A DNA stretch of 64,000 nt from Streptomyces sp. NBC_00271 (lineage in GTDB: Bacteria; Actinomycetota; Actinomycetes; Streptomycetales; Streptomycetaceae): assembly GCF_036178845.1 (NCBI RefSeq), contig NZ_CP108070.1, forward strand, positions 1,860,001 through 1,924,000, read 5' to 3'. Under the pieces are notes generated by a model. The model was not told the origin of the DNA. It saw only the letters and a program-made list of their open reading frames with translations, and did not search any database. Positions 37,398-46,632 of this stretch are shown one piece after another; the stretch's first letter is position 1; every line of letters begins with the position of its first letter. The position numbers and the translations under genes are program-made.

Positions 37398-37424
37398 CGT
37401 CGAAGCCAGCCTACGATGGGGTGC

Positions 37425-37904
37425 ATGACGTGGCTGGAGACAAGCACCGAGAACTGCACGGTCCAGCGGACTCTCGACCTGGTGGGCGAGAAGTGGTCGC
37501 TGCTGGTCGTGCGGGACGCCATGAACGGCGTACGGCGCTTCGACGACTTCCGCCGGCACGTGGGGTTGTCCGAGAGCGTGCTCGCGGACCGGCTGCGCAA
37601 GCTCGTCGCGGCCGGAATCCTGGACACCGTCCCCTACAACGAGCCCGGCAGCCGCACCCGCCACGAGTACCGGCTCACCCGCAAGGGCTGGGAGCTGTGG
37701 CCGGCGATGATGGCCCTCAAGCAGTGGGGAGACCGCCATGCGGCGGATCCGGAGGGCCCGCCCCTGGAGGTCACGCACGCCGACTGCGGCGCGCCGGTCG
37801 AGACCTTGGTCGTCTGCTCCGCGGGACACGGCGCCCTCGTCCCCCCGGAGGCACGCACCCGCCCCGGCCCGTCGGCGAAGCCGTTGGACCTCACCGCTCG
37901 TTAG
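37425..37904 (+). CDS. HxlR family regulator
   Basis: A 159-residue winged-helix regulator. It has the conserved CTVQRTLDLVGEKWSLLVVR, GVRRFDDFRRHVGLSESVLA and YRLTRKGWELWPAMMALKQW segments. The Cys near the start (NCTVQ) is typical of HxlR sensors that respond to aldehydes or oxidants. ATG 37425 removes a non-homologous N-terminal extension. It likely controls the divergent thioesterase operon. Confidence 0.87.
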   Translation: MTWLETSTENCTVQRTLDLVGEKWSLLVVRDAMNGVRRFDDFRRHVGLSESVLADRLRKLVAAGILDTVPYNEPGSRTRHEYRLTRKGWELWPAMMALKQWGDRHAADPEGPPLEVTHADCGAPVETLVVCSAGHGALVPPEARTRPGPSAKPLDLTAR

Positions 37905-38225
37905 ATCGGCGGGCAGCACGCGCGGGATCGGCCCCGGTCTCCGAGTCCGCGCCGGTCACGACGGCGACCGCCGCACCGAGGTGGTCGAGCGGGCCGGTGG
38001 TGTCCTGGGCCAGGTCGTCGCCGAGGCCGTACGCGTCGGACCGCGGGCGGGCCGACGCCTGACGCGGCGTGCCCGGCGGCGACGCCGCGATCCTCGTGGA
38101 CCGACCGGCGTCACGGTTGTCGGAGCGGGTGACGAAGGAGTGCCGCCCGACGCAGCCGTCGGTCGTCGCCGTGCGTCCGGTGGCAGAGGTGATGTCGTGT
38201 CCGGCGGGAGCGAAGCGTTCGTCGC
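37905..38225. other. region without a recognisable gene
   Basis: About 320 bases between the HxlR regulator and the convergent monooxygenase stop. A minus-strand frame ending ADPARAARRSNE is open but lacks a start, ribosome site or family signal. Confidence 0.4.
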
Positions 38226-39719
38226 TCAGGCCGACGTCTGGGCCTTCGCGTGGCGTGCGACGGAGGTGAAGTGCAGGTTCTCGTCCTCGACGGGGCCGCC
38301 GCGCAGCAGTTTGACGTCGGAGTGGTAGTTCATCGACATGAGCCAGGGATAGGCGAGTCCTTGACGCGGCATCACATGGAGGGACCGCTTGACGTATCCG
38401 GCGCCGAAGTCGAGCAGCGGGCGGGTCGGCATGGCCGGGTCGGGGAGCTCGGGGCAACAGATGTCCGTGCCGGTGGCGTCCATGTGTCCGAGCAGCCGGG
38501 TGAAGTGCTCGCACAGCAGGCCCACCTTGAGCGTCCACGAGGAGTTCGTGTAGCCGATCGCGAAGGCGAAGTTCGGTACGCCGCTCAGCATCATGCCCTT
38601 GAAGGCCACCTTGTCGGCGAAGTCGACGGGTTCGCCGTCCACCGAGAGTGCCATCCCGCCGAACAACTGCACGTTCAACCCGGTGGCGGTGACGATGATG
38701 TCGGCGTCGAGCTCACGACCGGACTCGAGCCGGATGCCGGTCTCGGTGAACGTCGCGATCCGGTCGGTGACGACCGAGGCCGTTCCCTTCTTGAGCGCCT
38801 TGAACAGGTCCGCGTCGGGGACCGCGCACAGCCGCTGATCCCAGGGGTCGTAGGACGGGTTGAAGTGCTCGTCCACGGGATAACCGGCCGGCAGCTGCCT
38901 GATGTTCACGGCGCGGATGAGACGTCGCACGACCCGTGGGTGGCGTTGCGAGGTCCGCCAGACGAAGTGCTGCATGGCGATGTTCTTGCGCCGGGTGATC
39001 CGGTAGGCGAGGCCCGCGGGCAACACCTTGCGCAGCGTGTTCGCGATCACGTCCTCCGAGGCGACCGGAAGGATGTAGGTGGGGGAACGCTGGAGCATGG
39101 TGACATGACCGGCCGTGTCCGCCAGCGCCGGGATCAGCGTGACGGCCGTCGCACCGCTGCCGATCACCACGACCTTCTTGCCCGCGCAGTCCAGGTCTTC
39201 CGGCCAGTGCTGCGGGTGCACGATCTGTCCGGCGAACCGCTCCCGGCCCTCGAACCGGGGGGTGAAGCCTTCGTCGTAGCGGTAGTAACCACCGGCGCAG
39301 AACAGCCAGTTCGCGGTCATGGACACCGTCTCACCGGTGTCGGCGCGCTCGATCTCCACCGTCCAGCGGGCCTCGGCGGTGGACCAGGCCGCGCCGCGCA
39401 CCCTGTGGTGGTAGCGGATGTGCTGTTCGATGCCGCTCTCCCCCGCGGTCTCCCGCAGGTAGTCGAGGATCAGATCGGCGGTGGCGATCGACTTGTCGTT
39501 GCGCCACGGTTTGAAGGCGTAGCCGAACGTGTGCAGGTCGGAGTCCGACCGGATGCCCGGATAGCGGAACAGCGCCCACGTGCCGCCGGAGACACCACGG
39601 GCCTCCAGGATCGCGTAACTGCTGCCCGGCCGCTCGGTCTGCAGGTAGTGGGCAGCGCCGATGCCGGAAATGCCGGCGCCGATGATCAGCACGTCGATGT
39701 GCTCGCTCTGACGGGTCAT
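38226..39719 (-). CDS. flavin-containing (Baeyer-Villiger-type) monooxygenase
   Basis: A 497-residue FAD/NADPH monooxygenase. The FAD motif is IIGAGISGIGAAHYL, the RYPGIRSDSDLHTFGYAF segment is typical, the BVMO-like fingerprint is FEGRERFAGQIVHPQHWPED, and the NADPH motif is VVIGSGATAVTLIPAL. The late ATG(Y/F)-type motif is TATGLNV. It would oxygenate a ketone or heteroatom substrate. It is divergent from a PucR-type regulator, which probably controls it. ATG 39719 follows GGAG at eight bases. Confidence 0.9.
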   Translation of the reverse strand: MTRQSEHIDVLIIGAGISGIGAAHYLQTERPGSSYAILEARGVSGGTWALFRYPGIRSDSDLHTFGYAFKPWRNDKSIATADLILDYLRETAGESGIEQHIRYHHRVRGAAWSTAEARWTVEIERADTGETVSMTANWLFCAGGYYRYDEGFTPRFEGRERFAGQIVHPQHWPEDLDCAGKKVVVIGSGATAVTLIPALADTAGHVTMLQRSPTYILPVASEDVIANTLRKVLPAGLAYRITRRKNIAMQHFVWRTSQRHPRVVRRLIRAVNIRQLPAGYPVDEHFNPSYDPWDQRLCAVPDADLFKALKKGTASVVTDRIATFTETGIRLESGRELDADIIVTATGLNVQLFGGMALSVDGEPVDFADKVAFKGMMLSGVPNFAFAIGYTNSSWTLKVGLLCEHFTRLLGHMDATGTDICCPELPDPAMPTRPLLDFGAGYVKRSLHVMPRQGLAYPWLMSMNYHSDVKLLRGGPVEDENLHFTSVARHAKAQTSA

Positions 39720-39825
39720 GTGCGGGGACTCCGTTGATGAGGCGTTCGCTGGGTGGTGCCTCGATGATGACCTCACATACCAGCCAGTACGGTGTGGCAG
39801 TTCGCACCTTCATCGGAAAAGACCA

Positions 39826-39838
39826 GTGCATTTTGCAC
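39826..39838. promoter_or_regulatory. operator between monooxygenase and PucR-type regulator
   Basis: GTGCA-TTT-TGCAC is a perfect 5-bp inverted repeat at 39826-39838, centred between the divergent starts (39719 and 39861). It probably binds the adjacent regulator. Confidence 0.4.
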
Positions 39839-39860
39839 CACCGCGGGCTAACGTGCGGAC

Positions 39861-41084
39861 ATGGCCTGGCAGCACCCTTCCGAACGTACATGCGATTTGC
39901 TTCGGCAGGGTGCGGAGATCGCACTCAACAGTCTGCAGGAGTGGCTCGACGAGATCGACGAGGCGACCTTGGCGGCGGTGACCATGCGAGCCATCGCGCA
40001 GGACCCCGCCCTGCGCGCCGCCACACGGCGGATCAACCGCGCCCACCTGACGTTCTGGGCGTCGGAGACCGTGCGCGACCCCGGCGCGCCGGTACCCGCG
40101 TACACCGGCCCGGACAGTCTCAGCCACGCCCGCGACCTGGTACGCCGGGGGCTCGACGAATCGGCCCTCGACTCCTACCGCGTCGGACAGAACGCGGCCT
40201 GGCGGCGCTGGATGCAGACCGCCTTCACCCTGACCTCCGACCCCGACGAACTGCGCGAGCTGCTCGATGCCTCGGCGCGCTCCGTCTCGGGCTTCCTCGA
40301 CGCCACGATCGTCGACATCGCCGCACGTATGGCCGCCGAGCGCGAAGAGTTGACCCACGGCACCCACGCCGAACGTCGCGAGATCGTCACCCTGCTGGTC
40401 GAGGGCGCACCCATCAGCCGACAACGGGCGGAAGCACGCCTGGGCTACGCCCTCGACCGGACACACACCGCCGCCGTCGTGTGGAGCGAGGAACCGGCCC
40501 CCGAACCGGGCCACCTCGAGCGGGCGACCGAGGCTCTGGCGCAGACGGCCGGAGTGCAGCAGCCGCTCACCGTGATCGTCGGCGCGGCCACTCTGTGGGT
40601 GTGGCTGCCCGGACCCGCCGCACCCGACACCGGCCTGCTGAGCCGGCTCCTCGACCCGCTGCCGGGCGTCCGGATCGCCGTAGGCCCGCCCGCCGGGGGC
40701 AGGGAGGGCTTCCGGCGCAGCCACCTCGCCGCGCTGACCACCCAGCGCATGCTCGCCAGGCTCCGTTCGCCGCGTCGAGTCGCCGGTTTCGACGACGTCC
40801 AGCTCAGCAGCCTGATCAGCCAGGACGTCGAACAGGCCGACGACTTCGTCAAGACCACCCTCGGCGACCTCGCCACGGCGAGCCCGGAACTGAGGCACGC
40901 CGTCCTCACGTACATCCAGGCCCAGTGCAACACGACCCGCGCCGCCGGCCGGCTCTTCACCCACCGCAACACCCTGCTCCGGCAGCTCGACCGAGCCGAC
41001 CAACTGCTTCCGAAGCCGCTCGAGGACCACACCGTCAAGGTCGCCGTCGCCCTCGATCTGCTCCAGTGGCGTGGCAGCGACTGA
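39861..41084 (+). CDS. PucR-type (CdaR family) regulator
   Basis: A 407-residue regulator. The N-terminal ~170 residues form a helical RsbRD-like region (LTFWASETVRDPGAPVPAYT). A GGDEF-like middle part follows, and the C-terminal PucR HTH_30 reads AVLTYIQAQCNTTRAAGRLF followed by THRNTLLRQLDRADQLL. Proteins of this type activate a divergent oxidative gene on sensing substrate. Here the target is probably the flavin monooxygenase. Confidence 0.87.
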   Translation: MAWQHPSERTCDLLRQGAEIALNSLQEWLDEIDEATLAAVTMRAIAQDPALRAATRRINRAHLTFWASETVRDPGAPVPAYTGPDSLSHARDLVRRGLDESALDSYRVGQNAAWRRWMQTAFTLTSDPDELRELLDASARSVSGFLDATIVDIAARMAAEREELTHGTHAERREIVTLLVEGAPISRQRAEARLGYALDRTHTAAVVWSEEPAPEPGHLERATEALAQTAGVQQPLTVIVGAATLWVWLPGPAAPDTGLLSRLLDPLPGVRIAVGPPAGGREGFRRSHLAALTTQRMLARLRSPRRVAGFDDVQLSSLISQDVEQADDFVKTTLGDLATASPELRHAVLTYIQAQCNTTRAAGRLFTHRNTLLRQLDRADQLLPKPLEDHTVKVAVALDLLQWRGSD

Positions 41085-41326
41085 GGACCACGGTGGGCGC
41101 CGGCGTGCGTCTGCATCGGCACTACGCGCACTCCACGGCGTACTGCGTTCTCAGTAGCCGGGATTGTCGGCAGCCGCAGGACGACGCGGCAGGGCCCTGT
41201 CCGAGAGCCTGAAGACGTCCCCGAGAGCGGGACGACAAGACCTCTCCCATGGCTGTTTCCCTTTGGCCACCGGGCTGTTGGGCCTTCCGGCGTGCGCGCC
41301 CTCATCCGTCACCGAGGCAGCAGGAC

Positions 41327-42274
41327 ATGTTGATGACGAATCACCTACGGACCGTGCTGATCGGCGTCTTCCTCGCCTGCGCCACCCTGGTCGCCGCGGT
41401 CGGCATCAGCCGTCACACCTCGGGCACCGACCCGGCCGGCGTCGCGACGCCACGGGGACCGTATGTGGCGCTCGGCGACTCCTACACCGCCGGGCCACGG
41501 ATCCCCGACCGGACCGGAGCCCCCGCCGGGTGCGATCGCTCCGACCACGACTACCCGGCGCTGGTCGCCGAGCGGCTGGGGCTGCGGGCGGCCGACTTCC
41601 GCGACCTGAGCTGCAGCGGGGCCACCGTCGCCGACCTGACGGCGCCGCAGTCCACCGACGACGGCACCAACCCGGCCCAGCTGTCGGCACTGTCCGCCGG
41701 GACGCGGCTGGTCACCCTCGGCATCGGCGGCAACGACATCGGCTTCGCCTCGCTGGTCACCATGTGCGTCAAGGCGGGCGTGTTCTATGACATGACCGGC
41801 CGCGGCAAGTACACCGGGGACGACGCGCCGTGCCGGGGGAAGTACGTCTCCGGCGACACCGACGACGTACAGCGGAAGATCGACACGGCGGGTGAGCGGC
41901 TGTCCGAAGCACTGGCCGAGGTGAAGCGCCGTGCCCCGAAGGCCCGTGTGTACGTCGTGGGATACCCGGCGATCCTGCCGGCCCATGGCTCCGGATGCGC
42001 CGACGACCTGACCCTCGCACCCGGTGACGCGACCTACCTCCACGACAAGGAACAGCAGCTCAACGCCGTGCTGCGTCAGCGGGCGCAGGACGCCGGGGCC
42101 GGATACGTCGACACGTACAAGCCCTCCGCCGGCCGTGACGCCTGCTCGGGCAGGGACACCCGCTGGATCGAGCCGCTGCTGCCCAGCCTTCCCGCCGCCC
42201 CGATGCATCCCAACGAGCGTGGCGCGCGCGGCATGGCCGACGCGGTGCTGCGCGCGGTCGGGGCCCCGCGGTGA
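41327..42274 (+). CDS. secreted SGNH-hydrolase (lipase/esterase)
   Basis: A 315-residue exported esterase of the SGNH/GDSL family, similar in layout to the Streptomyces SCO1725/SCO7513 lipases. It has an N-terminal hydrophobic signal helix (TVLIGVFLACATLVAAVGI), block I VALGDSYTAG with the nucleophile Ser, block II Gly in DLSCSGATVADL, block III GIGGNDIGFA, and block V MHPNERGARG with the catalytic His. Several Cys pairs probably form disulfides. ATG 41327 and 41333 are both plausible. Confidence 0.9.
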   Translation: MLMTNHLRTVLIGVFLACATLVAAVGISRHTSGTDPAGVATPRGPYVALGDSYTAGPRIPDRTGAPAGCDRSDHDYPALVAERLGLRAADFRDLSCSGATVADLTAPQSTDDGTNPAQLSALSAGTRLVTLGIGGNDIGFASLVTMCVKAGVFYDMTGRGKYTGDDAPCRGKYVSGDTDDVQRKIDTAGERLSEALAEVKRRAPKARVYVVGYPAILPAHGSGCADDLTLAPGDATYLHDKEQQLNAVLRQRAQDAGAGYVDTYKPSAGRDACSGRDTRWIEPLLPSLPAAPMHPNERGARGMADAVLRAVGAPR

Positions 42275-42287
42275 GCGACACTCCCAG

Positions 42288-42307
42288 CACCCCGCCTGCG
42301 GGGGGTG
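42288..42307. terminator. hairpin terminator after the SGNH gene
   Basis: CACCCCGC and GCGGGGGGTG pair across a very short loop, 14 bases after the esterase stop codon. Confidence 0.45.
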
Positions 42308-42480
42308 CCTGTCGGCGGCGGGGCTCACGAGCTCGCCCGGTCATCCGGAGGCACCCAACCGATCCTGCCGACACAGCACCCAACTACCAATCCCCACAAT
42401 GCATTTCATTCTGAACGATCAGTAGAACGTGATCGCCCGAACAGCTCCTGGCGCGAGCGGCCATGCAGGCTCTGGTGCGC

Positions 42481-42978
42481 TCAGACGGCGTGCAGGAAGA
42501 GCTGCGGCGACCACGCCGTGCAAGTGCCGGGACCCGGGCCGTCAATCGTTCTGGCGCAGGCCCGCACCTTGAAATTCCAGTCGCCGTGAGCGGGCGCGCG
42601 GAGCGTCGCGACCCTGTTCGGCCCCATGCGCATCTGCCAGTTGAACCAGCCGAGCCGTGACGGATAGGTGTACCGGATCTCGTAGTAGGCGTAACGGGGG
42701 CTGGAATTGCCGCCGTAGAACACCTTGAGCGTGTTGGTGCAGCCGTCGAAGCGGGCACCGGCGTACGGGCTGCCCGGATACCGGTACCGCTTCGGGGTAC
42801 CTCCGGTGTTGGTGCCGCCGGCAGGTGGGAATGCGTCGCGGTATGTGCACAGGGTCGCCGGAGCAGCGGCCCGGGCCGTCTGTGCCTCGACGGCGGTCCC
42901 CACGCCCCCCGCAGAAGCGACAGAGACCAGCAGGACTGCGGCAGTGGTCATAGTAGTGAGCGGATGCCCCATCGCCAT
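42481..42978 (-). CDS. secreted protein of unknown function
   Basis: A 165-residue protein with a signal peptide (TTAAVLLVSVASAGGVGTAV) ending near AAAPA. The mature part is rich in Tyr, Trp and Gly: RYRYPGSPYAGARFDGCTNT, YYEIRYTYPSRLGWFNWQMR, HGDWNFKVRACARTIDGPG. Four Cys residues suggest two disulfides. No family was recognised. It lies 303 bases from another secreted orphan on the same strand. Confidence 0.65.
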   Translation of the reverse strand: MAMGHPLTTMTTAAVLLVSVASAGGVGTAVEAQTARAAAPATLCTYRDAFPPAGGTNTGGTPKRYRYPGSPYAGARFDGCTNTLKVFYGGNSSPRYAYYEIRYTYPSRLGWFNWQMRMGPNRVATLRAPAHGDWNFKVRACARTIDGPGPGTCTAWSPQLFLHAV

Positions 42979-43281
42979 TACCTCCAGCGAGATTTGCCTC
43001 CAATACCACCATGCGCCTCCATCTCACCCGTCGCATCCGGGCGGGGACGTCGGCCGGTACACGTACATGTTCAACGCTCCGGGATTGGAGCCCGAGTTGG
43101 CGACGCGTGCGTTGTTGAACATGGACGACGCCCCGCACATCCCTGTGCGGGACAGTCGGTGCCCGTCGACCTGTGCTTCCCAGGGGCTCAGCAGTCGTCC
43201 ACGGAGTCCGGCAGCTGCGCTGGGCCGAACTCGGTACCGTACGCGGTACGTACGGGCAGGCCCCGGTACGTGCGGTGCGAA
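42979..43281. other. intergenic region between two secreted-protein genes
   Basis: No gene seen. Near 43225-43275 there are several overlapping copies of GTACG/CGTAC (for example CCGTACGCGGTACGTACGG), which can fold and may terminate the upstream gene on the minus strand. Confidence 0.4.
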
Positions 43282-43890
43282 TCAGGCGGCCACGACCGCG
43301 AGGACCGTCATGACGTAGGGCATGGCGTCCTTCGCCGACTGGATCGTGCCGCCGACGTCGAGACTGGCTCGCGAGGAGCAGCTCGTCTTGTAGCCCGAGG
43401 CCTTGTCCCACACTGTGGGAAGAGTCCGCAGTCGCCCAGACTTCTGCCAGTTGAAGTCGCGGGACCCGCCGATGGTTCCGCCCATGGTTCCACGGACGTC
43501 GAAGATGTAGGTATCGCCCGTGTGGAAGCGGACAACACAGGCCCTGCTGAAGTTGTATCCGGTGAAGCCTGAGTCGTGTACGTGCCCGGTCCAGTTGTAC
43601 GTCCCGTTGGAGTGCAGGGTCAGCGCCGACCAGCCGCCGACCGGGACACCGCCCCCGAATCTGATGTCGTGACTGACGGTGAAGGTGTCGGTGTATTGAA
43701 GGAGGGTGACCGACCCCGTCGGTGCCGTGTGAGCAGCTGGCCGCGCGGCATACCCTGCCGCGGCTGGGGTGGTCGGTTTCGTCGACAGGCCTGGATCGGC
43801 CGCGGCCGCCGTGGCCGGCAGGACGATGCTCCCTGCCAGCAGCACTGAGGCAAGGGCCGTTGCGCCATAACGCTTGTGAATGCTCACCAT
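43282..43890 (-). CDS. secreted protein of unknown function
   Basis: A 202-residue exported protein. AAGGAG lies nine bases before ATG 43890, and the signal peptide reads ATALASVLLAGSIVLPATAA. The mature region has a beta-rich look: TFTVSHDIRFGGGVPVGGWS, LTLHSNGTYNWTGHVHDSGF, TYIFDVRGTMGGTIGGSRDF. The C-terminus is amphipathic (SAKDAMPYVMTVLAVVAA). I recognise no family. It may act on surfaces or bind a partner outside the cell. Confidence 0.7.
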   Translation of the reverse strand: MVSIHKRYGATALASVLLAGSIVLPATAAAADPGLSTKPTTPAAAGYAARPAAHTAPTGSVTLLQYTDTFTVSHDIRFGGGVPVGGWSALTLHSNGTYNWTGHVHDSGFTGYNFSRACVVRFHTGDTYIFDVRGTMGGTIGGSRDFNWQKSGRLRTLPTVWDKASGYKTSCSSRASLDVGGTIQSAKDAMPYVMTVLAVVAA

Positions 43891-43928
43891 GGCTACGTAC
43901 TCCTTGATAACTCCTGGGCCGACGCGCC

Positions 43929-44191
43929 TCATTCGCACCATTGATCCAATCGCTGATCAGTGGTCCGGTATCTTCCAGCAAGACCCAGACCCAGGTCGTG
44001 GAAGATCGCTCCGCCGTAGAGAAGTTCCGGAACGGGCTTCGGACCGCGTGGTGGACCTTGCGACATCCCGAACAGGCAAACTCTGCGCGAGGGGTCGAAC
44101 AGCAGCGGCGGCTCCGCTTCACGAACCAGTTCCGTGGCCTCCGCCGCCATCCACATATCGGGAATTCCGCGCCCGCGATCGTCTCACTCAC
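43929..44191 (-). pseudogene. HD-domain phosphohydrolase, frameshifted and truncated
   Basis: GTG 44191 opens MSETIAGA, then the frame is lost. One frame over, homology resumes with IPDMWMAAEATELVREAEPP, SRRVCLFG and LLYGGAIFHDLGL, the HD motif of a cyanamide hydratase-like HD family. A one-base deletion near 44168 explains the switch. Homology ends after RTTDQRL, so about two thirds of the domain is missing. Confidence 0.6.
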
Positions 44192-44337
44192 ACCCGCCCG
44201 CAGCGCTTGGACGCGCGATGCGTATACCGAGCCATCGGAGGTGTTGGTTCGGGTAGGCGGTAAGCGCGGCGCTCACCATCAGTACGTCCTGACAGCCAGC
44301 ATTTCACCGTTGTCAGCACCTGTCCTGTCGGGCCGGA

Positions 44338-44484
44338 TCAACCTCGCTTCGGATGAGCGCACACGATCGTGGAGTCCACCGAAACGGCCCAGTTGAGGTC
44401 CTCGTCCGCGGCAGCCTGGGCCATCAGCGCGGTGAACACCCGCTCCCCCGCGACGGCCCATATTATCCGCAGCCGGTTGTAGAA
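44338..44484 (-). pseudogene. IS5-family transposase fragment
   Basis: About 48 residues: NRLRIIWAVAGERVFTALMA, then DLNWAVSVDSTIVCAHPKRG and a stop. The first catalytic Asp of the DDE triad (SVDSTIV) is present; everything downstream is missing. It lies 15 bases from the stop of a small membrane protein gene. Confidence 0.6.
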
Positions 44485-44500
44485 ATAGGGTTGGCGCTGC

Positions 44501-44767
44501 TCAGTCGCGCCGGATGGAGAACAGGCGTGCCGCCACAGCCAGCACCAGCCCGGCCACGATGAGATAGAGGCCAAGACGTTCTTCGGGCACTGCCGGTGAC
44601 CACACCCGCCAAGCTGATGAGGTGTAGCCATCGGCTGCCAGGTAGGACCCGTAGACCCTGGGGGGCGCGCCGGTCTGGCCGCGCACCCACAGCAGGGCGC
44701 CTATGGCCACGCAGGTCGCTGATATCGCATACAGGACCGTGGCGCGGCGCGGGACCGGTCTGTTCAC
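44501..44767 (-). CDS. small two-helix membrane protein, unknown
   Basis: An 88-residue ORF starting at GTG 44767 with GAGGGAGA just upstream, a strong ribosome site. Two hydrophobic helices (TVLYAISATCVAIGALLWVR and LGLYLIVAGLVLAVAARLFS) flank an extracellular loop of about 30 residues. A longer in-frame start exists at 44902 but gives an unlikely basic extension. No family was recognised. The divergent gene is a methyltransferase. Confidence 0.6.
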   Translation of the reverse strand: MNRPVPRRATVLYAISATCVAIGALLWVRGQTGAPPRVYGSYLAADGYTSSAWRVWSPAVPEERLGLYLIVAGLVLAVAARLFSIRRD

Positions 44768-44894
44768 GGGTTCTCCCTCGGCTTTGACGTTGTGATGCGT
44801 GGATTCTCGCTGCCCTTTCCGGTCACGTCCGCGCCGGGGCATCGTGCTGAATCTTTGAATGGTCTTCCGCCCTTCGATCTGCTGGGCTTGCCCC

Positions 44895-45656
44895 ATGGAC
44901 ACCGCCGCTGCCGACCGTCCGTCGGCGACCTACGACCGCATCGGTTTCGGACACAGCGACATCCGGCGCCCTGACCCCCAATTGCACGCCTTGATCGGCC
45001 AGGCACTGGGAGATGCCCGCACCGTCGTCAATGTCGGTGCCGGTACCGGCTCCTACGAGCCGGAAGGCGTCGACGTGACCGCAGTCGATCCCTCCCAGGT
45101 CATGCTCGACCAGCACCCTGGGACGAAGAGGGTGAAGGCCGGGGCCCAAGCGCTGCCGTTCGCTGACGGTTCCTTCGACGCGGCCATGGCCATCATGACC
45201 CTCCACCACTGGCCCGACCTGCACCGCGGACTCGGCGAACTGCGCCGCGTCGCCGACAGGCAGGTCGTCTTCACCTGGGATCCCACGCACCGGCCGGAGT
45301 TGTGGCTGCTCGAGGAGTACCTGCCGGAGATCCGTGAGCTGGACCACGCCCGCTTCACCCCTGTGACCGAGGTCGCCGACGCGCTCAACGCGCATACCAT
45401 GTCGCCCTTTTCCATCCCGCACGACTTCACCGACGGCTTCCAGCGCGCCTACTGGCGCCGACCGGAGTGCTACCTCGACCCGGTCATCCGCCAGGCCAGC
45501 TCCACCTTCGCGCAGCTGCCGCCGTCCGTCGTGGAGCCGGCGATCGCCCGGCTCCGCGCCGACCTCGACTCCGGCACCTGGCACCGGCGCCACGCCGACC
45601 TGCTGGCTCAGCAAACCATGGACTACGGATATCGCCTGCTCATCGCGGGCGGGTAG
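44895..45656 (+). CDS. SAM-dependent methyltransferase
   Basis: A 253-residue class I methyltransferase of the UbiE/Methyltransf_11 type. Motif I is VVNVGAGTGSYEP, the acidic end of beta-2 is VTAVDPSQVML, and motif IV is SFDAAMAIMTLHHWPDLHRG. The C-terminal half (YWRRPECYLDPVIRQASSTF) resembles small-molecule methyltransferases. The substrate is unknown. Ribosome site before ATG 44895 is weak. Confidence 0.87.
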   Translation: MDTAAADRPSATYDRIGFGHSDIRRPDPQLHALIGQALGDARTVVNVGAGTGSYEPEGVDVTAVDPSQVMLDQHPGTKRVKAGAQALPFADGSFDAAMAIMTLHHWPDLHRGLGELRRVADRQVVFTWDPTHRPELWLLEEYLPEIRELDHARFTPVTEVADALNAHTMSPFSIPHDFTDGFQRAYWRRPECYLDPVIRQASSTFAQLPPSVVEPAIARLRADLDSGTWHRRHADLLAQQTMDYGYRLLIAGG

Positions 45657-45668
45657 TCGCGTCAGCCC

Positions 45669-46205
45669 TCAACGAGGGGCGGCCACGGCCAGGACGAGGG
45701 CCGCGCTGGACGCACATCCGATCCGGCCGTCGCGCACGGCCCGTACGGCCTCGTCCAGGGACAGGTGACGCACCTGGAGATCCACCTCCCCGGACTCCGG
45801 TGCCGGCTCTCCCGGGGTGAGTCCCTCGGCACTCCAGAGGTGGACACGTGCCGGGGTCAGTCCCGGCATGGGGTGAACGACGCCCCTCGGGGTCCAGCGG
45901 CCGCCGCGGTAGCCGGTCTCCTCGGCGAGTTCGCGCCGTGCGGCCGCCTCATGGCCCTGATCGTCCGCGTCGACGTTGCCGCCGGGCAGCTGCCACATGG
46001 ATCCGGTGAGGTAGTGGTACTGCTCGATCATCAGCAGCCGCCCGTCGACCAGCGCCGCAACCCGGACCAGATCCGGTACGCGCACCCAGTCGTAGTGGCC
46101 TGGCTGCCCGTCGGGCAGGGTGATCTCGTCCTGGTACACCACCAGGCGGGGTGTCGCGTACCTCTGCTCCTCGCGGTGTCTTCGCCATGGTCCTCGGGTC
46201 TCCAT
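45669..46205 (-). CDS. Nudix hydrolase (ADP-ribose pyrophosphatase-like)
   Basis: A 178-residue Nudix protein with the N-terminal beta-rich domain typical of NudF-like enzymes (DWVRVPDLVRVAALVDGRLL). The Nudix box is slightly degenerate: GGNVDADDQGHEAAARRELA then EETGY, where the first Glu of GX5E is replaced by Asp but REL and EETG are intact. It converges on the methyltransferase gene with a 12-base gap. Confidence 0.82.
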   Translation of the reverse strand: METRGPWRRHREEQRYATPRLVVYQDEITLPDGQPGHYDWVRVPDLVRVAALVDGRLLMIEQYHYLTGSMWQLPGGNVDADDQGHEAAARRELAEETGYRGGRWTPRGVVHPMPGLTPARVHLWSAEGLTPGEPAPESGEVDLQVRHLSLDEAVRAVRDGRIGCASSAALVLAVAAPR

Positions 46206-46632
46206 GACCCCAGTTGTGCCCGGGGACCACGACGGCATGCGGTCGGCGGGTCAGAGCGAGCACGAGAGCGGGTCGCCGGTGTCGAAGCGGTGGGCCTCGG
46301 CGCCGGTCAGTGCCCGGCCCGCCCGGACGCAGGCGGCCCGGGACCAGACGGTGAGGTCCGTGGACCGGAAGGTCGCGCCGGGAGCATCACCGAAAAGGGG
46401 TCGACGACCACCGGGCTCGTCCGGCAGTTCAACGTCCTTGACGAGAGGTTTCTCGCCCGTGGCCACGCTGAGCCGTTTCAGCAGCCGGCCGGTCCGGGCA
46501 CCCCGCACCAGGACGTCACCCTTCCAGTCCGCCCTCCTCTATGCCCTCCAGCAAGGCGGCGAAGGCGGCCGCGGCACCCGGCGGTCCTCCGCCGACAGGA
46601 CCCGTCCTGACAGCGCGAGCGCCGTCCGGTCT
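46206..46632 (-). other. relic-bearing gap between Nudix and kdpE
   Basis: A minus-strand frame at about 46251-46540 reads WKGDVLVRGARTGRLLKRLS and continues to VWSRAACVRAGRALTGAEAH, then ends in SCSL. Codon use looks coding, but no start or ribosome site is found, so it may be the tail of a decayed gene. The family was not recognised. Confidence 0.35.

Noticed and set aside
38250..39737. A 495-residue plus-strand frame over the flavin monooxygenase
   Set aside because: Mirror of the monooxygenase coding strand; composition is typical of a GC-rich shadow frame.
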